A DNA stretch of 64,000 nucleotides from Clostridia bacterium. Lineage in GTDB: Bacteria > Bacillota > Clostridia > UBA1381. Shown here piece after piece: positions 15,833 to 26,572 of the stretch. The translations under genes and the position numbers were made by a program. Where the stretch lies: assembly GCA_017415105.1 (NCBI GenBank), contig JAFQJD010000006.1:1-64000 (forward strand), written 5' to 3'. The notes beneath the pieces were generated by a model. It made no database searches and was not told the origin of the DNA. It saw nothing but the letters and a program-made list of their open reading frames with translations. Every line of letters begins with the position of its first letter. Position 1 is the stretch's first letter.

Positions 15833-17560
15833 ATGAAAAAATATTTGAGAAAAATTCTTTGCGGTCTTGTAAGTGTGGCAATGCTCATTTCGGGCATAAC
15901 TGCATTTGCACAGACTCCCATGCAGATGGAGTGGTACGGTGACTATTCAGACAATTCAAATCCGAAGCTGATTGTGACATTCAAACCATCTGCGAAGTAT
16001 ACACAGCAGGTTATAACTGTGGCATATCCTACGGCTGTTACAAACCCGACACTCTCAGATTATGTGAGAATGGAAGAGGTTGCAGTTAAAGAGGGTAAGA
16101 AAACGGATGTAGTATTCAACATAACAAACGCTTTCTCTGCTACAGGCGGTGCGTACACTGTTGAGGTTCAGGGTAACGGACACCTTCACGAAGTAAGTAA
16201 CGATAAGGTTGATGTATTTGTGATAAAGCAGGGCGATATCGCAGGTCTGCTCACAGAATTCAACTCTGCAACCGAAGCGAACTTTGCAACAGTTCTTGGC
16301 AAGGTAATTCCTGCACTTCAGCTTTCGGATGAGGCTGATGCAGACCGTAAAGCAAAACGAATAAGAGCTATGATTGGTATCAGAACAAGCGATTTTGGCG
16401 GAGCATTCTCTAACCTTGAAAATGTAAGAGATGCATGGCATACATCGGATATTCTTGTGTATATAGGACAGGCTGATGCAACAGTGGCAGGCGTTAAGCA
16501 AAGAATTCTTGCAAATGCACAATTGCTCGGAATTGACACAAATGATGCGGATTTTGTTGCACATACAGACGAAATGTGTCAGGACCTTCTTACATACGAC
16601 AGTGAGTACAACAATAATGCCGGAATACAGTCATTAAGCGACCTTAAGGACGCAATCGGCGAAGCACTCGGAACAATTGCGGTGAACAACGCAACAGAGC
16701 TTAATATGCCGGCTGTGTTTAGTAAATATAAGTCATATTTCAATATAAGCTCATCAGCACTTGCTGACTATAACTCATTAAGTGATACATATAAGAGCAA
16801 GGCATTAAGAGATTTGTATCAGAAGAACTTTAATAAAGCAAGCGAACTTGTAACTGCATTTGAGGGTGCAGTAACGACAATTAAGTCAGAGGAGGAAAGC
16901 GGCACTCAGACCCCGCCGGTAGTTATAATTCCGCCGACAGGCGGCGGTAACACCGGTGGCTCGGCACTTTCAGGTGCACCGTCAGCTCCGGCAACTACTC
17001 CGACTCCGACAGCAACACCAAACTTCAAGGATGTTCCGGCAAGCCACTGGGCATACAGCTATGTAACCGAGCTTGCAAAGAAAAACATTATCGGCGGTTA
17101 TGATGATAACACATTCAAGCCGAACAACAACGTAACACGTGAAGAGTTCGTGAAAATGATTATCGGTGCGGCAGGTCTTGTGTCACTTGATAAATCCTGC
17201 GAATTCACGGATGTTCCGGAAAGTGCGTGGTATTATGACTATGTTGCATCAGCATATAATGCAGGCATAGTTTCAGGTGTCAGTGATACGGTATTCGGCG
17301 TGGGAGCGAATATAACACGTCAGGATGTTGCAGTAATTGCAGCACGAGTGCTTTCATATCTCGGAAAAACACCGACAGCAACAGCAGAAACAACACTTAC
17401 AGATATTGACACAGTTGCAGATTATGCAACAGACAGTGTCAAGCTCTTAAACGGTATAGGAATAATAAACGGCTATGACGACGGTTCGTTTATGCCGAAT
17501 AATACTCTTACAAGAGCAGAAGCGGCTACAATTATCTGTAAGCTCATAAACAGCTTATAA
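15833..17560 (+). CDS. Cassette 1 B protein: S-layer-anchored protein with three C-terminal SLH domains
   Basis: 575 residues: signal peptide (cleavage near ITAFA-QT, residue 25), an Ig-like beta domain (about 28-125), an alpha-helical region (130-350) rich in Asp and Glu, a Pro/Gly/Thr linker (355-395) and three SLH domains (NFKDVPASHWAYSYV from about 397, CEFTDVPESAWYYDYV from about 457, TLTDIDTVADYATDSV from about 522). SLH domains bind pyruvylated secondary cell-wall polymer and hold proteins in the S-layer. It starts 13 nt after A. The conserved ratio of one B per cassette suggests it anchors or scaffolds A or D. The N-terminal region matches no family I recognise. Confidence 0.85.
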   Translation: MKKYLRKILCGLVSVAMLISGITAFAQTPMQMEWYGDYSDNSNPKLIVTFKPSAKYTQQVITVAYPTAVTNPTLSDYVRMEEVAVKEGKKTDVVFNITNAFSATGGAYTVEVQGNGHLHEVSNDKVDVFVIKQGDIAGLLTEFNSATEANFATVLGKVIPALQLSDEADADRKAKRIRAMIGIRTSDFGGAFSNLENVRDAWHTSDILVYIGQADATVAGVKQRILANAQLLGIDTNDADFVAHTDEMCQDLLTYDSEYNNNAGIQSLSDLKDAIGEALGTIAVNNATELNMPAVFSKYKSYFNISSSALADYNSLSDTYKSKALRDLYQKNFNKASELVTAFEGAVTTIKSEEESGTQTPPVVIIPPTGGGNTGGSALSGAPSAPATTPTPTATPNFKDVPASHWAYSYVTELAKKNIIGGYDDNTFKPNNNVTREEFVKMIIGAAGLVSLDKSCEFTDVPESAWYYDYVASAYNAGIVSGVSDTVFGVGANITRQDVAVIAARVLSYLGKTPTATAETTLTDIDTVADYATDSVKLLNGIGIINGYDDGSFMPNNTLTRAEAATIICKLINSL

Positions 17561-17575
17561 TAGGGAGGGAATGAA

Positions 17576-20287
17576 ATGATGAAAAAACGTATAACAGCAT
17601 TTTTCGTAATGCTTGTAATGCTTATGACATCAATCAGCGTTACATATGCAGAAAATGCAGAAGAAACTGCACCGATAGCAGAAACTCCCGTAGAGGTACT
17701 TGACACCGAAGAATTCAATGCACTTTACGCAATGGATTTTGTGGGTGACGAGTTATTAAATACTGACAAAAACACACTTATAACACGTGCACAGTTTACA
17801 GGCTGGCTCTTTAAGCTTTCGGGCTATTCGCTTAATGAGTATAAGGCATCAGAGATACCGTTCCGTGATGTGAGCATTGTGACACCGTACTATAACGAGA
17901 TTTGCACAATGCACGCACTGGGCGTTGTAAACGGTACGGATCCGGATATGTTCAGCCCTGATGCACACGTTACATATGCACAGGCGTGCAAGCTCATTAT
18001 TGATGTTTTAGGCTACAGAAGCTATGCCGAAATCAAGTACGGCGAATACCCCGAGGGCTACGTAATGATGGCGGGCGAGCTTGAAATCAACGATGGCGTT
18101 AAGGACGTTAAGTGGAACACAGAGCTTACAGCAGAAAATGCTGTAACAATGCTTTACAATGCAGGTCTTGCCGAGGTTCTTGCGTTCTCAGGTACGGATA
18201 AGAACGGCAACCCGACATATGATACAGACGGTACAACACTTTTTGCAAAGGGTAATGACATTTATCAGTCAAAGGGCGTTATGCAGAGTAACGGTATTGC
18301 ATCAATAGTTGCAGATGAGGCACAGGACGGTATAACCGTTATTGACGGCACAAACTATGCATCAGCCGATGTTGACCTTACAGGTCTTCTCGGTATGTCT
18401 GTAAAGTATTTCTACCGTGACGACAAAGTCACAAAGAAGCTTTTATGGGCAACTCCCGATACACGCATAAACCGCGTGCTTGATATTGAGGCAGAGGACC
18501 TTATCCTCACATCACCCCAGTATTCACTCACAAATGTTGTTTACTATGATGCAAACGGTAAAGAGGAGTCAGCAAAGCTTAAGCACATGGTCGATGTTAT
18601 CTATAACAACTCATTCTGTGCTATTCCGACAATTGACAAGGTACAGCCAAAAACGGGTAAAATGCGTCTTATAGACAATAATGACGATGAAATTTACGAT
18701 ACAGTTGTTGTTGAGGAATACAAAAACATATTCGTAAATGCAACTATTCCAGATACAAATACTATTGCGGATAAATACAACTATACTTTAAATCTTAACA
18801 GCTACGCTACTGCGAAAATTATAAAGGACGGCAAGGAAGTAGACATTAACGCAATCGGTAAAGGCGAACTGCTTTCATACGTTGAAAATGTTGAAAAAAC
18901 AAAGATAATTATATATGCACCCAACACAAAATTCACGGGTACGGTTAAGTCAGTTTCAAAGGTACGAAACAGAGACGTATATAATTTTGACGGTGCATCC
19001 TACAGACTTTCAAATACATACAAAGCACTTATGGACGCATCAGAGTATGTGACGGTTTCTCCAAAGCCCGGCAGTGAATACACTTTCTGGCTCGATATGG
19101 GCGGTGAAATCGCAGAAATCGAAGAATCGTCGGGCAATATGCAGTATGCATTGCTTATGAGCACAAGAGTGGGAGAAGTATATGAGGATGGTTCTGTATA
19201 TGTAAGACTTCTTATGCCCAACGACACAAAAATAACAGGTGAGATAGATAAAAAGATTGTTATTAACGGACAGCGTGAAGCTGCGTCAGAAGTAATTGCA
19301 CGTTCAAAGGATGCTTCAGGTAACCACAAGGTTCAGGTTGTAAAGGTGGCATTTAGTGAGGACGGAACGCTTCGTCAGATTGATTTTGCTACCCCGAATA
19401 CAGACCGCGATGCTAATCCGTACGGATACGACACAAGCCTGTTCACACTTGACACTGAGGGTTCCAAAGCTGTTGTATCAGACGGTTTCGTAAGAATAGA
19501 CGGTCGTTATATGGTAAGTGGAAGCACTGTTGTCTTTTCAAAGACTCCATTCGATGAGCCGGAACCGTATATCGCACGCTCAAAGAGCGAGATGAGTGAA
19601 GGAACATACAATGTTCAGGTTTATGATGCAGACGAGACAATGGGAGTAGGTGCTGTATACCGTGAGGGCAAGGGATTCCAGTCGTCAATCTTTGGCAGCT
19701 ACAACCGTGACGGTCTGATGCTCGTTGAGTCGATAGAGTATGTATATGACGAGAAAAACGATCAGGAGGTTAAGCAGATAACCGGCTATATTTCAGGTCA
19801 GAAGAGAACTGCGATAGAGCAAATGCCCGGTGCTATTAAGAGCAATATCGGAAAGGGCGATATTGTAAGACTTTTCCATTACAATAACCTGATAACAGAT
19901 AGTACGGTAGTGCTAAGCAAGGCACAGCTGATGAGCAGGACTCCCAGACTTGTATCATCATCGCTTGGCGGTGAAAATGGCTTAGTTTTTGCAGAGCTAT
20001 ACGTTGCAAGCAGTGATGGTATAACCATACTTACACCGAATGATCCTGCATTTGAATCCTATGGCAAGATTATGTCATTTGGTTACAGATCAGGCGGAGG
20101 TCAGGTGCCGGTAAGCATATATGACATTGAGGCGGATGAAATAACTCTGGGCGATTTCCGTGACCTATACCAGATATATTCTCCTGATGAAAATGGCGAT
20201 TTGCCGGATGAGGACAACCTTACAATGGTATTAGCAAGAGTACGCTATGCTCAGGGTCTTACAGAGGCAATAGTGATACGTTATTAA
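17576..20287 (+). CDS. Cassette 1 C protein: large surface protein with N-terminal SLH domains
   Basis: 903 residues with a signal peptide (cleaved near SVTYA-EN) and two SLH-like repeats in the first 200 residues (ITRAQFTGWLFKLSGY, FRDVSIVTPYYNEICTMHAL, VTYAQACKLIIDVLGYRSYA, TAENAVTMLYNAG). The remaining 700 residues are beta-rich with no family I recognise. Recurrent features are VKYFYRDDKVTKKLLWA, LIDNNDDEIYDTVVV and MQYALLMSTRVGEVYEDGSV. It could be a structural S-layer component or a carbohydrate-binding scaffold. GGGAGGG lies 7 nt before ATG 17576, with a second ATG directly after it. It starts 15 nt after B and is followed 16 nt later by D. Confidence 0.8.
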   Translation: MMKKRITAFFVMLVMLMTSISVTYAENAEETAPIAETPVEVLDTEEFNALYAMDFVGDELLNTDKNTLITRAQFTGWLFKLSGYSLNEYKASEIPFRDVSIVTPYYNEICTMHALGVVNGTDPDMFSPDAHVTYAQACKLIIDVLGYRSYAEIKYGEYPEGYVMMAGELEINDGVKDVKWNTELTAENAVTMLYNAGLAEVLAFSGTDKNGNPTYDTDGTTLFAKGNDIYQSKGVMQSNGIASIVADEAQDGITVIDGTNYASADVDLTGLLGMSVKYFYRDDKVTKKLLWATPDTRINRVLDIEAEDLILTSPQYSLTNVVYYDANGKEESAKLKHMVDVIYNNSFCAIPTIDKVQPKTGKMRLIDNNDDEIYDTVVVEEYKNIFVNATIPDTNTIADKYNYTLNLNSYATAKIIKDGKEVDINAIGKGELLSYVENVEKTKIIIYAPNTKFTGTVKSVSKVRNRDVYNFDGASYRLSNTYKALMDASEYVTVSPKPGSEYTFWLDMGGEIAEIEESSGNMQYALLMSTRVGEVYEDGSVYVRLLMPNDTKITGEIDKKIVINGQREAASEVIARSKDASGNHKVQVVKVAFSEDGTLRQIDFATPNTDRDANPYGYDTSLFTLDTEGSKAVVSDGFVRIDGRYMVSGSTVVFSKTPFDEPEPYIARSKSEMSEGTYNVQVYDADETMGVGAVYREGKGFQSSIFGSYNRDGLMLVESIEYVYDEKNDQEVKQITGYISGQKRTAIEQMPGAIKSNIGKGDIVRLFHYNNLITDSTVVLSKAQLMSRTPRLVSSSLGGENGLVFAELYVASSDGITILTPNDPAFESYGKIMSFGYRSGGGQVPVSIYDIEADEITLGDFRDLYQIYSPDENGDLPDEDNLTMVLARVRYAQGLTEAIVIRY

Positions 20288-20303
20288 GAAGGAGGAATGA
20301 AAA

Positions 20304-23300
20304 ATGAAACGATTTTTAAGTTTTATAATAACAATGGCGATTGTGCTTGGCACATTCCCGGCAGTTTTAGTTTCTGCTTCTGACTTTGACGGAACACCGG
20401 CAACAGCTTATGCAGGCGGTGACGGTTTAACAGCTGAAACTGCATATGAAATCGCAACTGCAGAGCAGCTTGCATATGCGGCATCAAAGGTTAATGACGG
20501 AACAGACAACACGAAGTATTTTAAGCTCACAGCTGACATCGACTACAATCTTCAGGAATGGGTGCCGATGGGTAATTCAACGAATTCTTTCCAAGGAAAC
20601 TTTGACGGTCAGGGACACGTTGTAAAGAATATTAAGATTACAACAGCTCGCCAATATATAGGATTTTTTGGTTCTATTAATGGCGGTACAGTAAAGAACC
20701 TTGGCCTTGAAGGAATGGATAGTAATTACAATAATACTTCTCAACCGGATATGGTAGGTGGTTTTGCCGCTCGTGTTGATAATGCAACTATAACTAACTG
20801 TTATCTTAAGAATTCAATTGTTAAGTATGCTAAAGGACAGGTTTCAAACTGTGTTGGTGTTTTTGCAGCTGTGGTATCTAACGGCTCTATGGTGGAGAAT
20901 TGTTATGTATATAACATCGAAACACTTTCACATGTAAATAATGTTAATGCAGCATTTGCAAATCAGCGTTTGGGAAGCGGCGGTGCAACATTCAAGAACT
21001 GTTATGCGGCAGAGATAAAATTGCCGTTTGACAGACATATATATAGCTTTGGTTCTGATAGCTTGGGAAATGTAAATGTTATTAACTGTTGGTCAACACG
21101 CAAAGCAGTAACGAGTGGTAGCTACTATAAGGCCGATTATGCATTTGGCAGCTACGTTGAAACAAAGGATGAGCTTGTAGCCAAATTTGAGGATGTTGAA
21201 GGCTTCGGTGTTCTATCGACAATCAATGACGGCTATCCGTGTCTTGTGTTTGAAGACGAATCACTAATGCCAACACCGACACCGACGCCGACATCGACAC
21301 CGACACCAACGCCGACAGCTACGCCGACGCCGACACCGACGCCGACACCAACACCGACGCCGACGCCGATACCGACGGCAACTCCGGTGGCTACACCGAC
21401 GGCAACTCCGGTAGCTACACCGACACCGGTTGTTACACCGGCAACAGCATATGCCGGAGGTGACGGTACAAAGGCTAATCCGTATCAGATTTCAACAGCA
21501 TCAGAGCTTCTCTATGCGGCAAATCAGATAAATGCAGGTATTGACAACGAAAAAGCATTCAAGCTCACAGCTGACATTGATTATCTTGGCAACGAATGGG
21601 CACCGATAGGTACTTCAGCAAATCACTTCCAGGGTAGCTTTGACGGTGACGGTCATGTTGTAAAGAATATTTCGATAACGGGTGATACAACATTTGCATA
21701 TGAAGTAGTAGGTTTCTTCGGCTATGTCGGAAACAATGAGAACGGTACAGTAATCACAAACCTCGGTATAGACAATATAACAATTTCGTTCAAGGGAAGA
21801 ACTGCGAATTTCGTAGGTGGATTTGTCGGTTATGTTGAAGCATATACAACTATATCGAACTGTTTTGTAAAGAACTCATCGGTATGCTATGCGGCAAACT
21901 TTGAATCAAAGGGCGGACTTGCAATCGGTTCGTTTGCAGGTCTTGTAAGAAACCTTCCGGGTGCAGCATCAGCAACATACGCTCCGTTGATTGAAAACTG
22001 TTACACATATAATGTTGAGATCAGAACAGCGGCAGACAGAGAGCTTTGCGGTTTTGCAGGATATATGTTCGATAATTATGCGGCAAAGTTTGTTAACTGC
22101 TATGCAGGCGGACTGAAATATCACGCAAACTTTGTCAACACAAATAATGCAAGTGGTGCAAAGTCAACGGTTTACGGTTTTATAAGCAAGCGTGGTCTTG
22201 CAGGGATAGAAGTAACGAACTGTTACTCAACCTTGGCTGGCGGTCAGGGCTCATACGGCACTTATAATGCATCATATTCGGTGGGTAACGTGGGTGCAAC
22301 GAAGGCATCAATCGTATCGGCATTTGAGAATATTGATGTATTTGGCGTAACTGATACCGTAAATGATGGTTATCCGTGTCTGAAGTATGAAGCAGAGGAT
22401 ATTTTAGGACCTATGCCAACTCCGACAGCAACACCGACAGCAACACCGACGCCGACACCGACACCGGTGCCAACACCCACACCAACTCCGGTTCCTACAC
22501 CGACACCCGTTCCGAGTTCGGCAAAGGTTGATATAGGTGAGCTACAGAAGACAGATAACGGCAATGGCACAGTAACAGCATCAGTTGCTGTTACATACAC
22601 AGACCTTGGATTTGACACTGTTACATTTACTGTGGTTGTAAAAGATGCAATGGGCGATATTATCGAGGCACAGAAAGAGACAAAGGCTGTTTCGGCAGGA
22701 ACAGTGAATGATACATTCTCTGTGATTGTGAATACCCCATCAGAGGGTGAGACGATAGACTACTATCTGTGCGGTGATGATAACATATCTCTTATTGATA
22801 ATGCACCGAACGACATCAAGAACTTCAGTGCATCATCAAAGGCAAAGGGTATCAGGCTTACATGGACTCCAAGTGCGGATGATGGCGGAACTGTTGCTTA
22901 TGAAATCTACAGAGACGGTACGCTTATAGACACGGTATATGAGGCGACGTATCTTGCTCCGGGTTCACTTGCAACTGCAAGCACATATAAGGTTATTCCT
23001 GTCGATGTGGCAGAACAGACAGGTGCTTCTGCAACCTCGTCTGCGTTAAAGACAATAGAGATGGATTATATCAATCCGATTGCGACAAAGGGACTAAGCA
23101 TTGTTGCAAGCGATAACAGGAGTGCTGATGCATACAGTAATATATGGGTCACGGGAGATGGCTATAATGTTTTCACCTGTGACACAGACCCCGACGACTT
23201 GCCTCCGGGCGGTGATGGTAACCCGAAATCACGTTTTATCTATTTTGCATTGAATAACGGTGCGATTTCCGGGTCCGATGCAGAGCTTGTATTTGAAATT

Positions 23301-23603
23301 GATTATCTTGACATAGGAACTGCTCCTCTTAAGATAAGATATAACAGTATTCAAGGTGCCGGTGACAGTGCATGGGGAGCGGCAACACGTAACGGAACAT
23401 TTGTGGCTGCACGAACAAATACAGGTGAAGTGAAGACTGCAAGATTTAAAGTCACAAACGCAAAACTTTCCAATTCAACACAGACCTCAGGTGCAAGCTT
23501 TGGAGTATATGTTCCGGTAGGTTCACCTGCATATAGTATATGCATTACAGAAGTAAGAATTTGTAAAGTATTAGATTACGGCGAGGATGTTCCGAACCTG
23601 TAA
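20304..23603 (+). CDS. Cassette 1 D protein: secreted GLUG-type repeat protein with Pro-Thr linkers, Fn3-like and sandwich domains
   Basis: 1099 residues with a signal peptide (cleaved near LVSAS). Two similar units start with AYAGG, near residues 36 and 383. Each begins with a sequence like [19 protein letters not shown], then [20 protein letters not shown], and contains GLUG-type beta-helix motifs (VGGFVGYV...NCFVKN). Pro-Thr linkers separate them (322-379 and 703-738). An Fn3-like domain follows (about 838-915), then a C-terminal sandwich (920-1099) resembling the one that ends the A protein. There is no SLH or LPXTG anchor, so attachment probably relies on partners. The layout suggests adhesion to polysaccharide; no catalytic motif was seen. 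AAGGAGG precedes ATG 20304. Confidence 0.8.
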   Translation: MKRFLSFIITMAIVLGTFPAVLVSASDFDGTPATAYAGGDGLTAETAYEIATAEQLAYAASKVNDGTDNTKYFKLTADIDYNLQEWVPMGNSTNSFQGNFDGQGHVVKNIKITTARQYIGFFGSINGGTVKNLGLEGMDSNYNNTSQPDMVGGFAARVDNATITNCYLKNSIVKYAKGQVSNCVGVFAAVVSNGSMVENCYVYNIETLSHVNNVNAAFANQRLGSGGATFKNCYAAEIKLPFDRHIYSFGSDSLGNVNVINCWSTRKAVTSGSYYKADYAFGSYVETKDELVAKFEDVEGFGVLSTINDGYPCLVFEDESLMPTPTPTPTSTPTPTPTATPTPTPTPTPTPTPTPIPTATPVATPTATPVATPTPVVTPATAYAGGDGTKANPYQISTASELLYAANQINAGIDNEKAFKLTADIDYLGNEWAPIGTSANHFQGSFDGDGHVVKNISITGDTTFAYEVVGFFGYVGNNENGTVITNLGIDNITISFKGRTANFVGGFVGYVEAYTTISNCFVKNSSVCYAANFESKGGLAIGSFAGLVRNLPGAASATYAPLIENCYTYNVEIRTAADRELCGFAGYMFDNYAAKFVNCYAGGLKYHANFVNTNNASGAKSTVYGFISKRGLAGIEVTNCYSTLAGGQGSYGTYNASYSVGNVGATKASIVSAFENIDVFGVTDTVNDGYPCLKYEAEDILGPMPTPTATPTATPTPTPTPVPTPTPTPVPTPTPVPSSAKVDIGELQKTDNGNGTVTASVAVTYTDLGFDTVTFTVVVKDAMGDIIEAQKETKAVSAGTVNDTFSVIVNTPSEGETIDYYLCGDDNISLIDNAPNDIKNFSASSKAKGIRLTWTPSADDGGTVAYEIYRDGTLIDTVYEATYLAPGSLATASTYKVIPVDVAEQTGASATSSALKTIEMDYINPIATKGLSIVASDNRSADAYSNIWVTGDGYNVFTCDTDPDDLPPGGDGNPKSRFIYFALNNGAISGSDAELVFEIDYLDIGTAPLKIRYNSIQGAGDSAWGAATRNGTFVAARTNTGEVKTARFKVTNAKLSNSTQTSGASFGVYVPVGSPAYSICITEVRICKVLDYGEDVPNL
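21267..21440 (+). repeat. Low-complexity Pro-Thr linker DNA in D1 (first)
   Basis: Tandem 6- and 12-nt units of ACACCG/ACGCCG type code for a PTPTPTP-rich linker between the two GLUG units. Such tracts change length easily by slippage. Confidence 0.85.
22412..22518 (+). repeat. Low-complexity Pro-Thr linker DNA in D1 (second)
   Basis: A second ACACCG-type tandem tract coding [13 protein letters not shown]-like sequence, between GLUG unit 2 and the Fn3-like part. Confidence 0.85.
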
Positions 23604-23617
23604 TTCACATTTAAAAA

Positions 23618-23655
23618 CCAAAAGCTGCAAGCAGAAATGCTTGCGGCTTTTTTTC
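23618..23655 (+). terminator. Cassette 1 terminator
   Basis: A 14-bp stem beginning AAAAGCTGCAAGCA with a GAAA tetraloop and a long T-run, 15 nt after the D1 stop. It separates cassettes 1 and 2 transcriptionally. Confidence 0.9.
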
Positions 23656-23688
23656 GTCTGGTAATTTCTTGTAATATCGCTTAACTAC

Positions 23689-23717
23689 TTTCATATTATG
23701 GCTGTTTTTGTTATACT
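23689..23717 (+). promoter_or_regulatory. Cassette 2 promoter
   Basis: TTTCAT (23689-23694), 17 nt, TATACT (23712-23717). The leader to ATG 23869 would be about 145 nt. I see no gene in this leader; an in-frame ORF extension from 23698 is only unbroken sequence. Confidence 0.6.
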
Positions 23718-23868
23718 AAAATCAAAAAAAGTTACCTCCATCGGAAAATATGTATCGACTTTTGGAAAATCTGTTACAGTTTTCGGCGGGAATATTGATT
23801 TTTTTGGTAATTTATTATATAGTTATTGTGAGATTATAGTCAGTAAATGTATGAAAGGAGAGTTATTT

Positions 23869-26529
23869 ATGCGAAAGAACAGAATCACATCATTTATAAT
23901 GGCAACGCTTATGTTTATCACAGCTTTGCCTGCATCAACTGTATTTGCGGTAGACCCGGCAGCGAATAAAGCCGAGTATGCGTATTTTATGAATACAGCA
24001 AAGGGCAGTGCATACGTGTGGATGGGCGAAGAAATTGAAGGAGAGAACATCGAGTTCTATGACGGTGTTGCAATGGGCATAACCGACAACAAAGACCCGC
24101 TCTATAATGAAATAGTTACGCTTGACGGTCTTGTTGCAAGAAAACAGTATAATGCCAACAACTCATACTTCAAAATAAGCGATAACTATTACGAAGAGGG
24201 CGACACAAAGTTTTTGATTTCTCTGGTATTCTATGATTTTGGTCCGTCAGAGGGTAAATTCTATCTTGAATATATCTCAACTGCGGGCACAACCAAACAG
24301 ATAACCATTATTAAACCGGGTACAAATCCGGGTTGGTCTGTTAAGACAATGCTTATAGATGACCTTGACTTATCAAAGTCTTATACAAACGGAGCACACC
24401 TTAAAATTATAAACGGTGCATATAACGCATTTAAGAAGCTTGAGGTTGTAAATATCGACAAGGCAAGACGTGAGAAAGCAAATGTTGCGACAACTGCTCT
24501 TAAAGCGGATATTAAAGCAGAGCTTGAGTCTTTGCTTATAATACAGCCGAATGACGAAAGATTTAGAAATGAAAATTTGTCAAAGCCGGTTACAGGAGCC
24601 GAAGCAAACAAGCTGAGAAACACAATCACAGGCAAGACCAATGCCGATACATACGGAAACCGTACAATTACCCAAGGCGAGCTTGTAAGTATGTTTATGG
24701 AAGCATTGGGACTTACGAAGCAGGATAATGAAAGCTGGGTAGAGGCAGCAGAGCGTTATGGTGTTGCAGATGTAGGCGAATACCTGTTCTTTGACGATGC
24801 ACCTGCTACATATTTTAACCTTTTAGGTATTGTACACGGTGCTTTGGTCTACAAGAACAGCAAGGGCGATATACTTCTTGCAAACCTTATAAACAACGGT
24901 TTTTATGAGGGAGTGAAAACCTCGTCAATAAACAGTGAAACGTTCCAGACGATTTACTATTCACAGCCGAGAAAGCTGCCGTATGAGGAGGTAAGAAACC
25001 CATTCACTAACAGAACGTACTATCACATAAACTTTTTCGGCGGTAATATGTTAAGATCATATCTTGGTGTACAGAGCTGGTTGCCTGACGGTTCAGGCTT
25101 TACTTGCGGAACAGCACAGGGTCATGTTTATCTGTACGATATAGCAACACAGATGCTCACATTCCTTGACCAGGCAACGCCTTCAGATACCGGTTTGAAC
25201 TGTGTGGTTTGTGCAAACGGCTGGGTATATTATCATAAGGTAGCAGATGCCCAGACAACAATCTGGAGAATACATCCGAAAACCCTTGAAAAAGAAGAAA
25301 TGCTCGTACTTCCTAAGGGATTTATTCCAAGTTATATGACAGTAACGAACGACGGAAGATATATGGCGTTCCAGCAGCAGACATGGGGCGGTGCATTTGA
25401 TGTTCCGGAGGGAACAACACCGGTAGTAAGAGCCGACCTCGTGGAGAAAAAGGTAGAATACAGATACCATACCTTTACAACTCCCGGCGGAAATCTCTTA
25501 AACCACGAACAGATAAATCCGGTTTACCCGAATCTTATAGCATTCTCACACGACTACAGATCCGGCTGGACAACATTCCATATCCTTGACCGATGCAATA
25601 TTATGAATTTTGACACAGGTGAGGTTGTTACATATAATTCAGGTCAGCTATATGACGGCAGAACAGAGCAGATGGTAACCCACGAGGTATGGGGACTCTC
25701 GGGTGAACACAGATGGTTCTCATCATGGGCAACTGAGGGAAGACAGCTTCATCCCGGTGAGCTTCCGGCAGTTGTAAGAATTGACAAGGACGGTACACAC
25801 CGTCAGTATTACCGCACATTGAGCGGTAACTCGGTTCACGCAGGAATAAGCGGTGATGAAAAGATGATATGCTGTGACTTTGACATTCGACTTATCGCCA
25901 CAGAAACACATCAGGTATTCCAGATAGTGAATCTTGCCTCTGTGGTAGGCACAAGAAACCATCCGTACCATCCGCACCCCCACGTTTCAAACAGCGGTAA
26001 TATGGCAAGCTGGGGAGAAGAGCGTAACGGTATTCTCGGAATTTCGTGGATCAATTATACAGACATTCTTGAGAATGAGGTTGCAAAGGGTGGACGTTAT
26101 CCGTTTGGTGATGATGTAACACGTGTAAGCTACAAGGGACTTGAGTGCGAATCCTCAATAACCACAAGAGCCGGCAAGGAATGTGCAGTTGCAAAACCGG
26201 GCACATCAATATTCTTTGACATAAACCCCGAAGTCATTGACGTTGACGACGGTGCGGCAAAGATAACATTCGAGTATTTCGATGACGGCACACAACCGCT
26301 TGTTCTGACATATACAAAGGGTGTTGAAGAGAAGAATGACGCATGGAAGGTATACAATAAAACAATCAACATCAGCCGTGACAACACCAAAAAGTGGAAA
26401 ACAGCAGAGGTTGTTATTGACTGCGGTAACTTTGAAAGTATCGGTAAGTTTGAAACTGATTTCAAGATAAGAAGTACAGAGAAAAACGCTTACATTGCCA
26501 ACGTAAAAGTAGAACCTATCGGGCATTGA
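23869..26529 (+). CDS. Cassette 2 A protein: secreted PL22-like propeller protein
   Basis: 886 residues with the same layout as A1: signal peptide (ends near STVFA), N-terminal sandwich (YFMNTAKGSAYVWMGEEI onward), helical SLH-like middle (LTQGELVSMFMEALGL), PL22-like propeller and C-terminal sandwich. The candidate active-site histidines are all kept: NHEQINP (His546), THEVW (His605), VHAGIS (His657) and HPYHPHP (His698, 701, 703). ATG 23869 is chosen because AAAGGAG precedes it and a signal peptide starts there; upstream in-frame sequence is leader. The last two codons (Gly-His) differ from the Glu-Lys of the other copies because a heptanucleotide repeat begins at the stop codon. Pectin-oligosaccharide cleavage is inferred. 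Confidence 0.78.
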   Translation: MRKNRITSFIMATLMFITALPASTVFAVDPAANKAEYAYFMNTAKGSAYVWMGEEIEGENIEFYDGVAMGITDNKDPLYNEIVTLDGLVARKQYNANNSYFKISDNYYEEGDTKFLISLVFYDFGPSEGKFYLEYISTAGTTKQITIIKPGTNPGWSVKTMLIDDLDLSKSYTNGAHLKIINGAYNAFKKLEVVNIDKARREKANVATTALKADIKAELESLLIIQPNDERFRNENLSKPVTGAEANKLRNTITGKTNADTYGNRTITQGELVSMFMEALGLTKQDNESWVEAAERYGVADVGEYLFFDDAPATYFNLLGIVHGALVYKNSKGDILLANLINNGFYEGVKTSSINSETFQTIYYSQPRKLPYEEVRNPFTNRTYYHINFFGGNMLRSYLGVQSWLPDGSGFTCGTAQGHVYLYDIATQMLTFLDQATPSDTGLNCVVCANGWVYYHKVADAQTTIWRIHPKTLEKEEMLVLPKGFIPSYMTVTNDGRYMAFQQQTWGGAFDVPEGTTPVVRADLVEKKVEYRYHTFTTPGGNLLNHEQINPVYPNLIAFSHDYRSGWTTFHILDRCNIMNFDTGEVVTYNSGQLYDGRTEQMVTHEVWGLSGEHRWFSSWATEGRQLHPGELPAVVRIDKDGTHRQYYRTLSGNSVHAGISGDEKMICCDFDIRLIATETHQVFQIVNLASVVGTRNHPYHPHPHVSNSGNMASWGEERNGILGISWINYTDILENEVAKGGRYPFGDDVTRVSYKGLECESSITTRAGKECAVAKPGTSIFFDINPEVIDVDDGAAKITFEYFDDGTQPLVLTYTKGVEEKNDAWKVYNKTINISRDNTKKWKTAEVVIDCGNFESIGKFETDFKIRSTEKNAYIANVKVEPIGH

Positions 26530-26553
26530 AAGTTGAAAGTTGAAAGTTGAAAA
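26526..26553 (+). repeat. Heptanucleotide tandem repeat at the A2-B2 junction
   Basis: TTGAAAG occurs three times followed by TTGAAAA, covering the A2 stop codon (TGA 26527-26529) and the space before the B2 ribosome binding site. Cassettes 1 and 3 have only 13-16 nt here and no repeat. Confidence 0.85.
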
Positions 26554-26572
26554 TGGAAAGGGATTAAGCATA

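Noticed and set aside
21267-21440. Possible CRISPR or satellite array in the D linkers
   Set aside because: The periodicity is 6-12 nt, in frame and coding Pro-Thr, with no unique spacers.
22370-22618. Minus-strand Gly-Val-rich frame opposite the D1 linker
   Set aside because: It is the antisense of the Pro-Thr codon repeats and has low-complexity composition only.
23698-23868. Extending cassette 2 A upstream to 23698
   Set aside because: The extra 57 residues are translated leader and promoter sequence. The ribosome binding site and signal peptide both point to ATG 23869.
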